From assembly GCF_022815605.1 (NCBI RefSeq), contig NZ_JALGRP010000002.1, positions 346,513 to 410,512 of the forward strand: 64,000 bases of DNA, written 5' to 3'. Under the pieces are notes generated by a model. That model was given only the letters and a program-made list of their open reading frames with translations. It made no database searches and had not been told where the DNA came from. This document shows, piece by piece, positions 24,028 to 33,988 of the stretch; positions within the stretch are counted from its first letter, which is position 1, and the number at the start of each line of letters is the position of its first letter. This DNA is from Microbacterium sp. VKM Ac-2923. GTDB taxonomy: Bacteria; Actinomycetota; Actinomycetes; Actinomycetales; Microbacteriaceae. A program made the translations under genes and the position numbers.

Positions 24028-25581
24028 TCAGTACCCCGCGAACGCGTCGGTCGTCAGCGACTTCGCCTTCGACAGCGCCGGCGCCAGCGCTGAGATCAGC
24101 CGCGGCGGACCGGAGACGTAGGCCGCGCGCTGCGCGATGTCGGGCACGGCGCGCAGGAGTCCCTCGGCATCCACCCGGTCGGGGCCGGCCCAGGTCCACC
24201 CCGCGGGCAGGCCGTGCGGCTCGTCACGCGAGTACACCACGACCGGGATGCCGCTGGCGGCGATGTCGTCGCGGAAGGCGAGTTCCGCGGCCTCCGCCAC
24301 GACGTACACGAGCACCGCGTCGCGGTCTCGACCCGTGGCGACGAGGTGGCGCAGCTGCGACACGAACGGCGTCACGCCGATGCCGGCGGCCACCAGCAGC
24401 ACGGGCGCGGTCGGCCGCGACGGCAGCACGAAGTCGCCCCACACCCCGGTGACGGCGAGCGTCGACCCGGACTCGACGGCGGCGAGGGCCTTCTTGTACG
24501 ACGACTGCGACCCGTCCTTGAACGCGATCCGCACGGTGGGCAGATCCTCCGGTGCCGACGCGATCGAGAACTCGCGACGGGTGCCGCGGGCATCGGGGCG
24601 ACGGTGCGGCACGTCGAGCTCGAGATACTGCCCCGGCGAGAACGAGAAGGGCCGGGCGGCATGGAAGGTCAACTCGCGCACGGTGGGCGTGAGATCGCGG
24701 CGCCGCTCGACGCGCAGACGGACGGCCGCCCGCAGGCACAGCAGGAACGCAAGCAGGTTGCCGATGAGCAGTGCCCGCTCCTGGCCGAGGGTGATGTCGC
24801 CGACAGGCAACGGCCAGCCGGCCAGAACGCCGACGACGATCGCGACGAGGTACTGCTGCGTCCGGCGCGGAGGCAGGGTGAGCGGCTCCGACAGCATGAA
24901 GGCGCCCAGGAAGAGGAAGGGCGACGAGAACGCGACCTGCAGCAGCACGGCGGGCACATCGACGGGGAAACCCGCCGCCTGGAACTGCACGGTGGTGCGC
25001 GTGAACGCGACCGCCATCGCCACGGCCCAGAACACCGCGACGATCGGCAGCTTGTCCGTGCGCACCAGGAGGAGAACGCCGAGCACGAACACCGGGGCGG
25101 CGAGCCACGGCGAACCCACCCACCAGGCCGACGAGCCGAGGTCGGGCGCCCAGATGCTCACGATGGTGAGCACGCTCGCGCCGGTCGCGGCCGGGTTGAA
25201 GATGTGTCGCCCGCGCCAGACCAGCACGTACTTGGACGCGGATGCCACGACTCCCGCGAGCGCGAGACCCGCGAGCCCCAGCGGCTCGATCGACGGACGC
25301 AGCACGAACAGCAGGATCAGGGCCGTGATCAGCGAGGATTCCAGACGTCGCGGCATCCGGAGCACGGCCTGGGCGACGAGGTCGGTCGCGGCGCACGCGA
25401 GCGCCAGCACGACGGCGCTCGCGACGAGCTCGAGCGGCTCGGGGACCACGAGACCGCCGAACGACAGCAGCAGCGCGATCAGTGCGATCAGACCGAGCGA
25501 CGACAGGACCAGCCGGTACATCGACACCCGGCCGATGAGACCGAGGACGCGGGTCGAGCCCGCGGTGAGTGTGGCGCTCAT
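24028..25581 (-). CDS. RnfD/NqrB-like membrane protein fused to FAD/NAD(P)H reductase
   Basis: A 517-residue fusion. The first about 290 residues form some eight to nine membrane helices of the NqrB/RnfD type, including GRHIFNPAATGAS, where NPA is a family motif. The C-terminal part is a ferredoxin-NADP+ reductase module: flavin site FSPGQYLELDV and RREFSIASAP, pyridine nucleotide site VLLVAAGIGVTPFVSQL, and a VSGPPRL motif. It would take electrons from cytosolic NAD(P)H and pass them through the membrane to the FMN lipoprotein encoded in the same operon. ATG 25581 overlaps the ApbE stop (ATGA). Confidence 0.88.
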   Translation of the reverse strand: MSATLTAGSTRVLGLIGRVSMYRLVLSSLGLIALIALLLSFGGLVVPEPLELVASAVVLALACAATDLVAQAVLRMPRRLESSLITALILLFVLRPSIEPLGLAGLALAGVVASASKYVLVWRGRHIFNPAATGASVLTIVSIWAPDLGSSAWWVGSPWLAAPVFVLGVLLLVRTDKLPIVAVFWAVAMAVAFTRTTVQFQAAGFPVDVPAVLLQVAFSSPFLFLGAFMLSEPLTLPPRRTQQYLVAIVVGVLAGWPLPVGDITLGQERALLIGNLLAFLLCLRAAVRLRVERRRDLTPTVRELTFHAARPFSFSPGQYLELDVPHRRPDARGTRREFSIASAPEDLPTVRIAFKDGSQSSYKKALAAVESGSTLAVTGVWGDFVLPSRPTAPVLLVAAGIGVTPFVSQLRHLVATGRDRDAVLVYVVAEAAELAFRDDIAASGIPVVVYSRDEPHGLPAGWTWAGPDRVDAEGLLRAVPDIAQRAAYVSGPPRLISALAPALSKAKSLTTDAFAGY

Positions 25582-26456
25582 GAGAAGACCTCTCCAATGA
25601 ATCCGGGTGACCACTCCACGCGCCCGTCGGTGCGCATGCGCACCCACTGCGCGTTCCAGGATGCCGCCAGCTCCGGGCCGCCGTCGAAGAACAGCGCGGT
25701 GGCGAGCGCGTCCGCCCGCATGGCCGTCTCCGCCAGCGCCCAGGTGGCGGCGAAGGCCCGCACGGGCGCGCCGGTGCGGGCATCGAGTACGTGGTGCAGG
25801 CCGTCGCCCCACGCGCGGCGGTTGATGGCCGACGCGCACAGGGCGCCGTCGGTCAGGGTGACGACGCCGATGGCGAGCGTCGGATCGTACGGGTGCTCGA
25901 GCGCGACGCGCACCGAAGCTCCCCGTGCGGCGAGATCGCCCGAGGCGTCGACGACGGCATCGCCGTCGACGTGCGCGCGCACCACGTCGAGCACCAGGTC
26001 GACGAGGCGGCCCTTACCCAGGGCGCCGACATCGATCATCGACGGGGTCGAGACGCTCAGCTGACCGTCACCCCACGTGAGCGCATCACGCCAGGAAGGA
26101 GCCGGCTGTGGCCCACCCGACGGCGTGAGCGTCAGCCGGGCGTCGTACCCGAGGCGCGCCAGTGCGTCGCCGACCAGCGGGTTGACGGCCCCGGCCGTCG
26201 CCGCGTCGAGCTCGTCGTAGAGCGAGAACATGGCATCCGTGTCGTCCGGGGCGGGAACGGATGCCGCATGGCCGTGCGCGAGGGCTGCGATGACCGAATC
26301 GTCGCGGAAGCGCGACCACTCGCGATCGAAGCGCTCGACGAGGGCCGCGACCGCATCGCGGGCGACCGACGGCAGCGGCTCGGCCGTGTCGATCGCCCAC
26401 GACGTGCCGATCGCGTCGAAGGCCCAGGTCGAGCCCGTCGCGGCCGGAGTGGTCAT
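25578..26456 (-). CDS. apbE: FAD:protein FMN transferase
   Basis: A 292-residue ApbE protein that attaches FMN covalently to Ser or Thr of target flavoproteins outside the cytoplasm. Family motifs are clear: IDVGALGKGRLVD near residue 140, HVLDARTGAP near 223 and the magnesium site AMRADALATALF near 244. No signal peptide is evident, so the mode of export or topology is unclear. It is translated between the FMN-binding lipoprotein (5 bases upstream) and the membrane reductase (ATGA overlap), both plausible clients. Confidence 0.93.
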   Translation of the reverse strand: MTTPAATGSTWAFDAIGTSWAIDTAEPLPSVARDAVAALVERFDREWSRFRDDSVIAALAHGHAASVPAPDDTDAMFSLYDELDAATAGAVNPLVGDALARLGYDARLTLTPSGGPQPAPSWRDALTWGDGQLSVSTPSMIDVGALGKGRLVDLVLDVVRAHVDGDAVVDASGDLAARGASVRVALEHPYDPTLAIGVVTLTDGALCASAINRRAWGDGLHHVLDARTGAPVRAFAATWALAETAMRADALATALFFDGGPELAASWNAQWVRMRTDGRVEWSPGFIGEVFS

Positions 26457-26461
26457 GAGGG

Positions 26462-26962
26462 TCAGGCCTTGGCCTCGGTCTTGATGGTCTCCACGGCGGT
26501 GTTGAAGCCGCCGCTGGTGAGAGAAGAACCCGCCACCTTGCTGACCGAGATCTCGTCGAGCTTCTTACCGACCACTTCGCCCTGGATGCCGCCGATGAAC
26601 TCGCTCTGGTAGCGCCTCGACTCCGCGGCCTGGGGGTCGCCGGTCACCTCGACCGCGGTGATCGTGTCGCCCGCGATGGTGAGGGTGACATCGACGGTCT
26701 CGACGCTCTCGGGGGTCGCGTACTGGCCTGTCGCCTCGTAGGTGCCGTCGGTGTAGGTGCCCGACGTCGTCGCGGTGTCCGTGGTGGCGCTCGCGCTCGG
26801 AGCCGAGGTGGCGGCGGGAGCAACGGACGTCTCGGACGGAGCGGGCGCGGCGGCCTCGGTGGTGGAGCCGCCGGCGCAGCCGGCGAGGGTGACGATGCCG
26901 GCGACGCCCAGCAGGGCGGTGCCGACGCGGACGGGACGGGGTACGGCGGTGGTGTGGATCAT
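26462..26962 (-). CDS. FMN-binding domain lipoprotein
   Basis: A 166-residue lipoprotein. The signal peptide ends in the lipobox LAGC near residue 29, followed by a Ser/Thr/Ala-rich linker and one FMN-bind domain (about residues 73-166, DGTYEATGQY to the end). The flavinylation site normally reads SGATxTS; here it is AGSSLTS, so serine replaces the usual acceptor threonine, which ApbE enzymes can still use. AGGAGG lies 6 bases before ATG 26962. First gene of the operon with apbE. Likely extracytoplasmic electron carrier; final acceptor unknown. Confidence 0.88.
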   Translation of the reverse strand: MIHTTAVPRPVRVGTALLGVAGIVTLAGCAGGSTTEAAAPAPSETSVAPAATSAPSASATTDTATTSGTYTDGTYEATGQYATPESVETVDVTLTIAGDTITAVEVTGDPQAAESRRYQSEFIGGIQGEVVGKKLDEISVSKVAGSSLTSGGFNTAVETIKTEAKA

Positions 26963-27189
26963 GGGGGTCCTCCTAGGGTCGTGCCGAGTTCACGCGTTCG
27001 TGCTCACGGTAGGGACACGACCTTTACGCCTCCCCGGTTCATTCTTTTGTGCCGCCTGTGAACGATCTCCCCCCGACCCGTTGCCCGCGAACCCTCGCCG
27101 GAGGATATCCGCCCGCGACGTCGGTGGCGAGGGGGTCAGCCGTGGGGCGGATGGGGCGCACCCTTTGCGCCACACCCCTTGGAGGACAC

Positions 27190-28140
27190 ATGTATTTCCA
27201 CGTTCAGGAATTCATCAATGAGATCGCTCAGGACGAGCCGGATCCGGCCGCCGCCAATGCCCTGCAAGAGGGTCTCGGCGGGCAGTTCGGTGAGATGCGC
27301 ACGATGATGCAGTACCTCTTCCAGAGCATCAACTTCCGCGGCCCGTCGGGCAAACCGTACAAAGACCTCATTCAGGGCATCGGCACCGAGGAGATCAGCC
27401 ACGTCGAGCTGATCGGCACCACGATCTCGCGGCTGCTCGACGGATCGCCCGCAAACCGGGGAAAGCCGAGCGACCCGGTGGATCAGCCCGGCGCCGGAGG
27501 AGCCACGCCGCTGAGCATCGCCGTCGACCACGGCAACATCCACCACTACCTCGTCGGGGCACAGGGCGCGCTCCCCGTCGACGCGGCGGGAAACCCCTGG
27601 TCGGGGAGCTACGTCTACAACTCCGGCAATCTCGTGCTCGACCTGCTCTACAACCTCATGCTCGAGTCGACCGGACGTCTGCAGAAGTGCCGACTGTACG
27701 AGATGACCGACAACAAGATGGCCCGCAGCACCATCTCGTACCTCATCGTGCGCGATCAGGCTCGCGAGAACGCCTACGCCAAGGCTCTGGAAACCCTCGG
27801 TGTGAACTGGCGCACCTCGCTGCCGATCCCGAAGACGAATGCCGAGCGATTCCCCGAGGTCAAGCGCCTCGTCGACCTGGGGCTGCAGAGCAAGCAGTAC
27901 TCGTTCGATCTGGGCAACCAGTCCGAGGCCGGCAGGATCTTCCAGGGCGCCTCTCCGTCGAATGACGGCACGCAACTGGATGCCAGCGAGCAGGCGCCCG
28001 CGGGCACGCCCATGACCATCTCCCCCGAACGCCCCGAGGAGTACTCCCCCGGTGCCGACACCGAGCTCCGCGCACTCATCGAGGCGACGGCCGCGATGGA
28101 GATGGCTGACATCGACGCGACGTTCGGGCGGATGGCGTAG
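27190..28140 (+). CDS. Manganese catalase family protein with altered ligand
   Basis: A 316-residue protein of the dimanganese catalase family, which dismutates hydrogen peroxide. Predicted ligands are Glu35 (FGEMRTMMQYL), Glu68 and His71 (EEISH) and Glu159 (MLESTGRLQKC). The fifth ligand, a histidine 33 residues after that Glu in characterised members, is replaced by Arg192 (VRDQARENAY; codon CGC at 27763-27765). Activity may be lost or changed. GGAGG lies 4 bases before ATG 27190. It stands alone between a divergent operon and a hairpin shared with prs. Confidence 0.88.
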   Translation: MYFHVQEFINEIAQDEPDPAAANALQEGLGGQFGEMRTMMQYLFQSINFRGPSGKPYKDLIQGIGTEEISHVELIGTTISRLLDGSPANRGKPSDPVDQPGAGGATPLSIAVDHGNIHHYLVGAQGALPVDAAGNPWSGSYVYNSGNLVLDLLYNLMLESTGRLQKCRLYEMTDNKMARSTISYLIVRDQARENAYAKALETLGVNWRTSLPIPKTNAERFPEVKRLVDLGLQSKQYSFDLGNQSEAGRIFQGASPSNDGTQLDASEQAPAGTPMTISPERPEEYSPGADTELRALIEATAAMEMADIDATFGRMA

Positions 28141-28157
28141 ACCCGCCGGGTTCGGTG

Positions 28158-28192
28158 CGCCGCGTTCCGACGAATGCCGTCGGAACGCGGCG
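28158..28192. terminator. Bidirectional hairpin between the Mn-catalase and prs
   Basis: Perfect 14-bp stem (28158-28171 with 28179-28192), loop of 7, located between convergent genes. There is no U-tract on either side, so its strength as an intrinsic terminator is uncertain. Confidence 0.7.
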
Positions 28193-28203
28193 TGAGAGGA
28201 CGC

Positions 28204-29238
28204 CTACGCGTCGCCGCCGAACATGCTCGTGACCGAGCCGTCCTCGAAGACCTCGTGGATCGCGCGGGCCAGGAGCGGAGCGATCGGCAGCACCGTGAGG
28301 CGGTCGAAGCGACGGTCGGCGGGCAGCGGAACGGTGTCGGTGACCACGACCTCGTCGATCGCGGCATCCTGAAGACGTTCAGTCGCCGGGTCGCTGAAGA
28401 TCGCGTGGGTGGCGGCGACGATGACCTTGCGCGCACCGCTGGCCTTGAGCGCCTGCGCGGCCTTCTGGATCGTGCCACCGGTGTCGATCATGTCGTCGAC
28501 GAGCAGGCAGGTGCGCCCCCTCACGTCGCCGACGATCTCGTGCACCGAGACCTGATTGGCGACCTTCGGGTCGCGGCGCTTGTGGATGATCGCCAGCGGC
28601 GCCCCCAGGCTGTCGGACCAGGTGTCCGCCACGCGCACGCGCCCCATGTCAGGGGAGACGACGGTGAGCGTCTCACGGTCCTCGCCGGTGAGCGTCTGCT
28701 CGAAGTGCTCGAGCAGCACGGGCTTGGCGAAGAGGTGGTCGACGGGCCCGTCGAAGAACCCCTGGATCTGGGCCGCGTGCAGATCGACGCTCATGATGCG
28801 ATCGGCGCCCGCGGTCTTGAGCAGATCGGCGACGAGGCGGGCGCTGATGGGCTCGCGGCCCCGACCCTTCTTGTCTTGGCGGGAGTAGGGGTAATACGGG
28901 GCGACGACGGTGATGCGCTTGGCCGAGGCGCGCTTGAGCGCGTCGAGCATGATGAGGAGTTCCATCAGCCACTCGTTGACGGGCGGACCGAAGGACTGGA
29001 TGACGAACACGTCGCAACCGCGGATCGACACCTCGAAGCGGGTGTAGATCTCGCCCGAGGCGAAAGTACGGTGCTCGGTGGGAGCCAACTCGGTGCCGAG
29101 GTGGTGCGCGACCTGGGCGGCCACCTCGGGGTGCGACCGCCCCGAGGCGACGACCAGTCGTTTCTTGGTCTTGGCGACGAGCCCGGGGGCGATGCCGTTG
29201 ACGCGGTCGAGATCTACACGATTCTTCTTACGAGCCAT
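28204..29238 (-). CDS. prs: Ribose-phosphate pyrophosphokinase (PRPP synthase)
   Basis: A 344-residue enzyme making PRPP from ribose 5-phosphate and ATP for nucleotide, His and Trp synthesis. Motifs: FASGEIYTRFEVSIRGCDVFVIQS, PYYPYSRQDKKGRGREPISARLVADLL with the flexible-loop residues, SVDLHAAQIQGFF and the PRPP site LLVDDMIDTGGTI. AGGAAG precedes ATG 29238, which overlaps the end of glmU by 11 bases, so the genes are coupled. Class I Prs; its product also feeds decaprenyl-phosphoribose synthesis in related organisms. Confidence 0.97.
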   Translation of the reverse strand: MARKKNRVDLDRVNGIAPGLVAKTKKRLVVASGRSHPEVAAQVAHHLGTELAPTEHRTFASGEIYTRFEVSIRGCDVFVIQSFGPPVNEWLMELLIMLDALKRASAKRITVVAPYYPYSRQDKKGRGREPISARLVADLLKTAGADRIMSVDLHAAQIQGFFDGPVDHLFAKPVLLEHFEQTLTGEDRETLTVVSPDMGRVRVADTWSDSLGAPLAIIHKRRDPKVANQVSVHEIVGDVRGRTCLLVDDMIDTGGTIQKAAQALKASGARKVIVAATHAIFSDPATERLQDAAIDEVVVTDTVPLPADRRFDRLTVLPIAPLLARAIHEVFEDGSVTSMFGGDA

Positions 29239-30676
29239 CGGCCGCTTCCTGTTCAGCCCGAGCCCGAGCGGCCACGTCGGCTGCTGCGGTGCCCGGTCGG
29301 TTCTTCTCGACCCACCCCTCGATGTTGCGCTGGGGTGCCACGCTGAGAGCCAGAGCACCGGCCGGAACGTCCTTGCGGATGACCGCACCGGCGCCCGTCT
29401 TGGCGCCGTCCCCAATCGTAACCGGCGCGACGAAGACGTTGTGCGAACCGCTGTGCACCTCGTCGCCGATGACGGTGCGGTGCTTGGTGAGATCGTCGTA
29501 GTTGGCGGTGATCGCACCGGCGCCGAGGTTGACGCCGCGCCCGATGTCGGTGTCGCCGATGTAGGACAGGTGGGGGACCTTGCTTCCCTCGCCGATGGAG
29601 GAGTTCTTGACCTCGACGAAGGTGCCGACCTTGCCCTTCACACCCACACGAGCGTTGGCGCGGAGGTAGGCGAAGGGTCCCACGGTGGCGCCCGCCTCGA
29701 TGACGGCGAGCGTGGCGTCGGAGCGGGTGATGGTGGCATCCTCTCCGACCTCGCAATCGACCAGGCTCGTGTCGGGCCCGACCGTGGCACCCGAGGCGAT
29801 GACCGTGGCGCCGCGCACGTGGGTGTTGGGCAGAATCGTGACGTCGGGGGCGAGGGTCGCGGTCGTGTCGATCCAGGTGGTGGCGGGGTCGACGACCGTG
29901 ACGCCCTCGATCTGCCAGCGCCGGACGGTGCGGGCGTTGAGCGTGCGCCCCGCCTCCGACAGCTGCACGCGGTCGTTGACGCCGAGAGCTGCCGCGGCGT
30001 CCGCGGTGACGGATGCCGCAACCCCCAGGTGGGCGTCGCGCAGCAGGCCGACGACATCGGTGAGGTACTTCTCACCCTGCGCGTTGTCGGTGCCGACGAG
30101 AGCGAGTTGGGTGCGCAGCGGCGAGGACTGGAAGACGTAGACGCCGACGTTGATCTCGGACACCGCGGCCTCGTCGGCCGTGGCGTCCTTCTGCTCCACG
30201 ATGCGGCGCACGCCGTCGCTCTCGTCACGCAGGATGCGGCCGTACCCGAACGGCTGGTCCACCCGCGCGCTCAGCAACGTCACGGCCGTTCCGCCCGTGC
30301 GGTGGGTCGCGAGGAGTTCGGTGAGGGTGCCGGTCTCGAGCAGCGGCACGTCGGCGCTGAGGACGAGGACATCTCCATCGAAGCCGTCGAGCGCCCCGAG
30401 GGCGGCCTCGACCGCGCGACCGGTGCCGGACACCTCGTCCTGGTCGACGACGATGACCCCGGGCGCGAGCTCGGCGACCGTCTCGGCGACGAGCTCGCGC
30501 TCGTGCCGCACCACGACGACGATGCGGGAGGGGTCGAGGGATGCCGCGGTGTCGAGCACGTGGCCGACCAGTGGCCGCCCACCCACGGGGTGCAGCACCT
30601 TCGGGAGGCGGGAACGCATGCGGGTGCCCTGACCCGCAGCGAGGACGACGACGGCGAGCTCGGTCGTGGAAGTCAT
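29228..30676 (-). CDS. glmU: Bifunctional UDP-GlcNAc pyrophosphorylase / GlcN-1-P acetyltransferase
   Basis: A 482-residue enzyme that makes UDP-GlcNAc for peptidoglycan. The uridyltransferase domain (residues 1 to about 240) has LAAGQGTRMRSRLPKVLHPVGG, VLVLSADVPLL and NVGVYVF. The left-handed beta-helix acetyltransferase domain (about 255-460) has VGPFAYLR, KNSSIGEGSKVPHLSYIGD and GAGAITANYDD. The start ATG at 30676 lies two bases after the last base of tRNA-Gln, so any ribosome site is inside the tRNA acceptor stem (GGCGGAG) or the mRNA is generated by tRNA processing. Followed by prs. Confidence 0.97.
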   Translation of the reverse strand: MTSTTELAVVVLAAGQGTRMRSRLPKVLHPVGGRPLVGHVLDTAASLDPSRIVVVVRHERELVAETVAELAPGVIVVDQDEVSGTGRAVEAALGALDGFDGDVLVLSADVPLLETGTLTELLATHRTGGTAVTLLSARVDQPFGYGRILRDESDGVRRIVEQKDATADEAAVSEINVGVYVFQSSPLRTQLALVGTDNAQGEKYLTDVVGLLRDAHLGVAASVTADAAAALGVNDRVQLSEAGRTLNARTVRRWQIEGVTVVDPATTWIDTTATLAPDVTILPNTHVRGATVIASGATVGPDTSLVDCEVGEDATITRSDATLAVIEAGATVGPFAYLRANARVGVKGKVGTFVEVKNSSIGEGSKVPHLSYIGDTDIGRGVNLGAGAITANYDDLTKHRTVIGDEVHSGSHNVFVAPVTIGDGAKTGAGAVIRKDVPAGALALSVAPQRNIEGWVEKNRPGTAAADVAARARAEQEAADGS

Positions 30677-30677
30677 G

Positions 30678-30749
30678 CTCCGCCGCCAGGATTCGAACCT
30701 GGACCTAACAGCTCCAAAGGCTGTCGTGCTGCCGTTACACCACAGCGGA
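30678..30749 (-). tRNA. tRNA-Gln (anticodon TTG)
   Basis: Seventy-two bases including the discriminator G; CCA is not encoded. The acceptor stem TCCGCTG pairs with CGGCGGA (one G-T pair), the anticodon loop is CTTTGGA with anticodon TTG reading CAA and CAG by wobble, and the T arm contains GGTTCGAATCC. It immediately precedes glmU on the same strand, so the two are probably made as one precursor transcript. Confidence 0.95.
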
Positions 30750-30833
30750 CCGTGCCCGCGGGCACCGGTCAAGTCTGCCAGACGGCGCGCCCTCGTACCC
30801 GCGCCGTCGCGCGCCGGCCGCCATAATGAGACC

Positions 30834-31331
30834 GTGAGCCGGGACAGCGACGAGGTCGACCGCATCGTCGATGCGTGGGTGCGTCAGCGCCCCGACCTCG
30901 ACTTCTCCCCCCTCGAGGTCCTCTCCCGTGTCGCACGGCTGTCGCGCCACCTCGACATCGCCCGCAAAGAGGCGTTCCGCCGCAGCGACATCGAGTCGTG
31001 GGAGTGGGACGTGCTGTCGGCGTTGCGCCGCGCCGGCGAACCGTACCAGCTGAGCCCGAAGCAACTGCTGCAGCAGACGCTGGTCTCCAGCGGCACCATG
31101 ACCAACCGCATCGACCGGCTCGTCGCCCGCCGGTTCGTGCGCCGCGAGGCCGACCCGGGTGACGGACGGAGCATCCTCGTGACATTGACCGAAGACGGCC
31201 GCGTGCGCGTGGATGCCGCCATCACCCGCCTCGTCGACGCCGAGGCCCTGCTGCTCGAGAGCTTGTCGCGCGGTGACCGCGAACGACTGGCGACGCTGCT
31301 GCGCAAGCTCAGCATGGGGTTCGACGCGTGA
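30834..31331 (+). CDS. MarR-family transcriptional regulator
   Basis: A 165-residue regulator with the MarR winged helix: EAFRRSDIESWEWDVLSALRRAG, then the recognition helix LVSSGTMTNRIDRLVARRFVRRE and the wing ADPGDGRSILVTLTEDG. GTG 30834 is preceded at 6 bases by CATAAT (30822-30827), giving a leaderless transcript. Its stop overlaps the GTG of the next membrane protein gene, so it may control or sense something handled by that protein. It is divergent from tRNA-Gln/glmU. Ligand unknown. Confidence 0.9.
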   Translation: MSRDSDEVDRIVDAWVRQRPDLDFSPLEVLSRVARLSRHLDIARKEAFRRSDIESWEWDVLSALRRAGEPYQLSPKQLLQQTLVSSGTMTNRIDRLVARRFVRREADPGDGRSILVTLTEDGRVRVDAAITRLVDAEALLLESLSRGDRERLATLLRKLSMGFDA

Positions 31332-31840
31332 GCGCCACCGTCGAGTCGCCCACGGGCTGGGCGCGCGTGCGGGCGTGGTTCGATGTGCGCTTCCGCTCCC
31401 CCGCTGCCATCTACGGCCTCATCGTCTTCGCCGCGTTCGTCACGATCGCCGATGACCATGCCGAGTCCGTCGGCGAGGTGCTGGTCAGCGCGTCGAGTTC
31501 GCTCGTGGTGTTCTTCATCGCCCACGTCTTTGCCCACACCCTCACCCAGCACGCGGAGCACGGCCTCCGGCACGCGACCGCCGAAGGGTTCCGCCACGGC
31601 GCCGGCATGCTGTACGCCTCGGTGCCGTCGGTGCTCGTCCTCGTCTTCGCCGACGCCGCGGACATGTCGGTCGAAGATGCGTCCGAGCTGTGCGGGTGGT
31701 CCACGTTCGTGGTCCTCGGCATCCTCGGCTATTTCGCGTACGCGCGGCGCCGGGCGAACCTGGTGATGCGCCTCCTCGGCGCTTTCTCGACCGCGTGCCT
31801 CGGGCTGTTCATCGTCATCCTGGAGTACGCGGTCCACTGA
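31328..31840 (+). CDS. Four-helix membrane protein of unknown function
   Basis: A 170-residue protein coupled to the MarR gene by a GTGA overlap (31328-31331). Hydrophobic segments: AAIYGLIVFAAFVTIA, VLVSASSSLVVFFIAHVFAHTL, MLYASVPSVLVLVFA, TFVVLGILGYFAYA and LLGAFSTACLGLFIVILEY. Histidines cluster between segments two and three (HVFAHTLTQHAEHGLRH). I do not recognise a named family. Coupling to a MarR regulator suggests a stress or efflux-related role, which is inference. Confidence 0.75.
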   Translation: MSATVESPTGWARVRAWFDVRFRSPAAIYGLIVFAAFVTIADDHAESVGEVLVSASSSLVVFFIAHVFAHTLTQHAEHGLRHATAEGFRHGAGMLYASVPSVLVLVFADAADMSVEDASELCGWSTFVVLGILGYFAYARRRANLVMRLLGAFSTACLGLFIVILEYAVH

Positions 31841-31894
31841 GGGGCGGTCGCGCGCCCCCGTCTGAAGAGACCGCGCCGGGAGGAGAATCCGGCA

Positions 31895-32040
31895 GTGGAG
31901 GACGGATGCCTCGCACCCGGCCCTCCGCTCCCGGAATCCCCTCCGCTGCGCTTCGGCGCTGTGCAGCGTAGCGAGGCCGCGAAGGGAGCAGTTTCCGGGG
32001 GTGGAGGGCGGATGCCTCGCACCCGGCCCTCCGCTCCCGG
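31895..32040. repeat. 40-bp direct repeat in the MarR/ABC-F intergenic region
   Basis: Copies at 31895-31934 and 32001-32040 match at 39 of 40 positions and are 106 bases apart start to start. Each includes GCCTCGCACCCGGCCCTCCG. No gene is visible in 31841-32102. Likely a member of a species-specific intergenic repeat family. Confidence 0.8.
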
Positions 32041-32102
32041 GAACTCCTCCGCTCCCGGCGTGTCGACGCAGCGCGGAGCGGCGGCCCCGCGTCACATCCG
32101 GC

Positions 32103-33896
<1,794 letters not shown>

Positions 33897-33936
33897 ATCC
33901 GTCCCAGGCTACGCGGTGACCGGCTGCCCGGCGGAC

Positions 33937-33972
33937 GACGAAGGCCGCCCCCGAGCGGGGACGGCCTCCGTC
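33937..33972 (-). terminator. Hairpin terminating the osmoprotectant operon
   Basis: GACGAAGGCCGCCCCC pairs with the complementary arm ending at 33972 with two internal mismatches, loop GAGC. It lies 16 bases after the stop of the substrate-binding gene. No strong U-tract follows. Confidence 0.7.
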
Positions 33973-33988
33973 GAGTGGTCGGGTCCGG

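Noticed and set aside
25240..25290. Covalent FMN site (TGAS) in the NqrB/RnfD-like domain
   Set aside because: The string ATGAS follows the NPA motif within a predicted membrane helix and does not fit the usual flavinylation context with an upstream acidic residue, so it was not listed as a site.
7577..28140. The 20-kb accessory block as a mobile element or prophage
   Set aside because: No integrase, transposase, phage gene, tRNA-adjacent direct repeats or base-composition shift is visible. It looks like metabolic genes placed in a syntenic junction.
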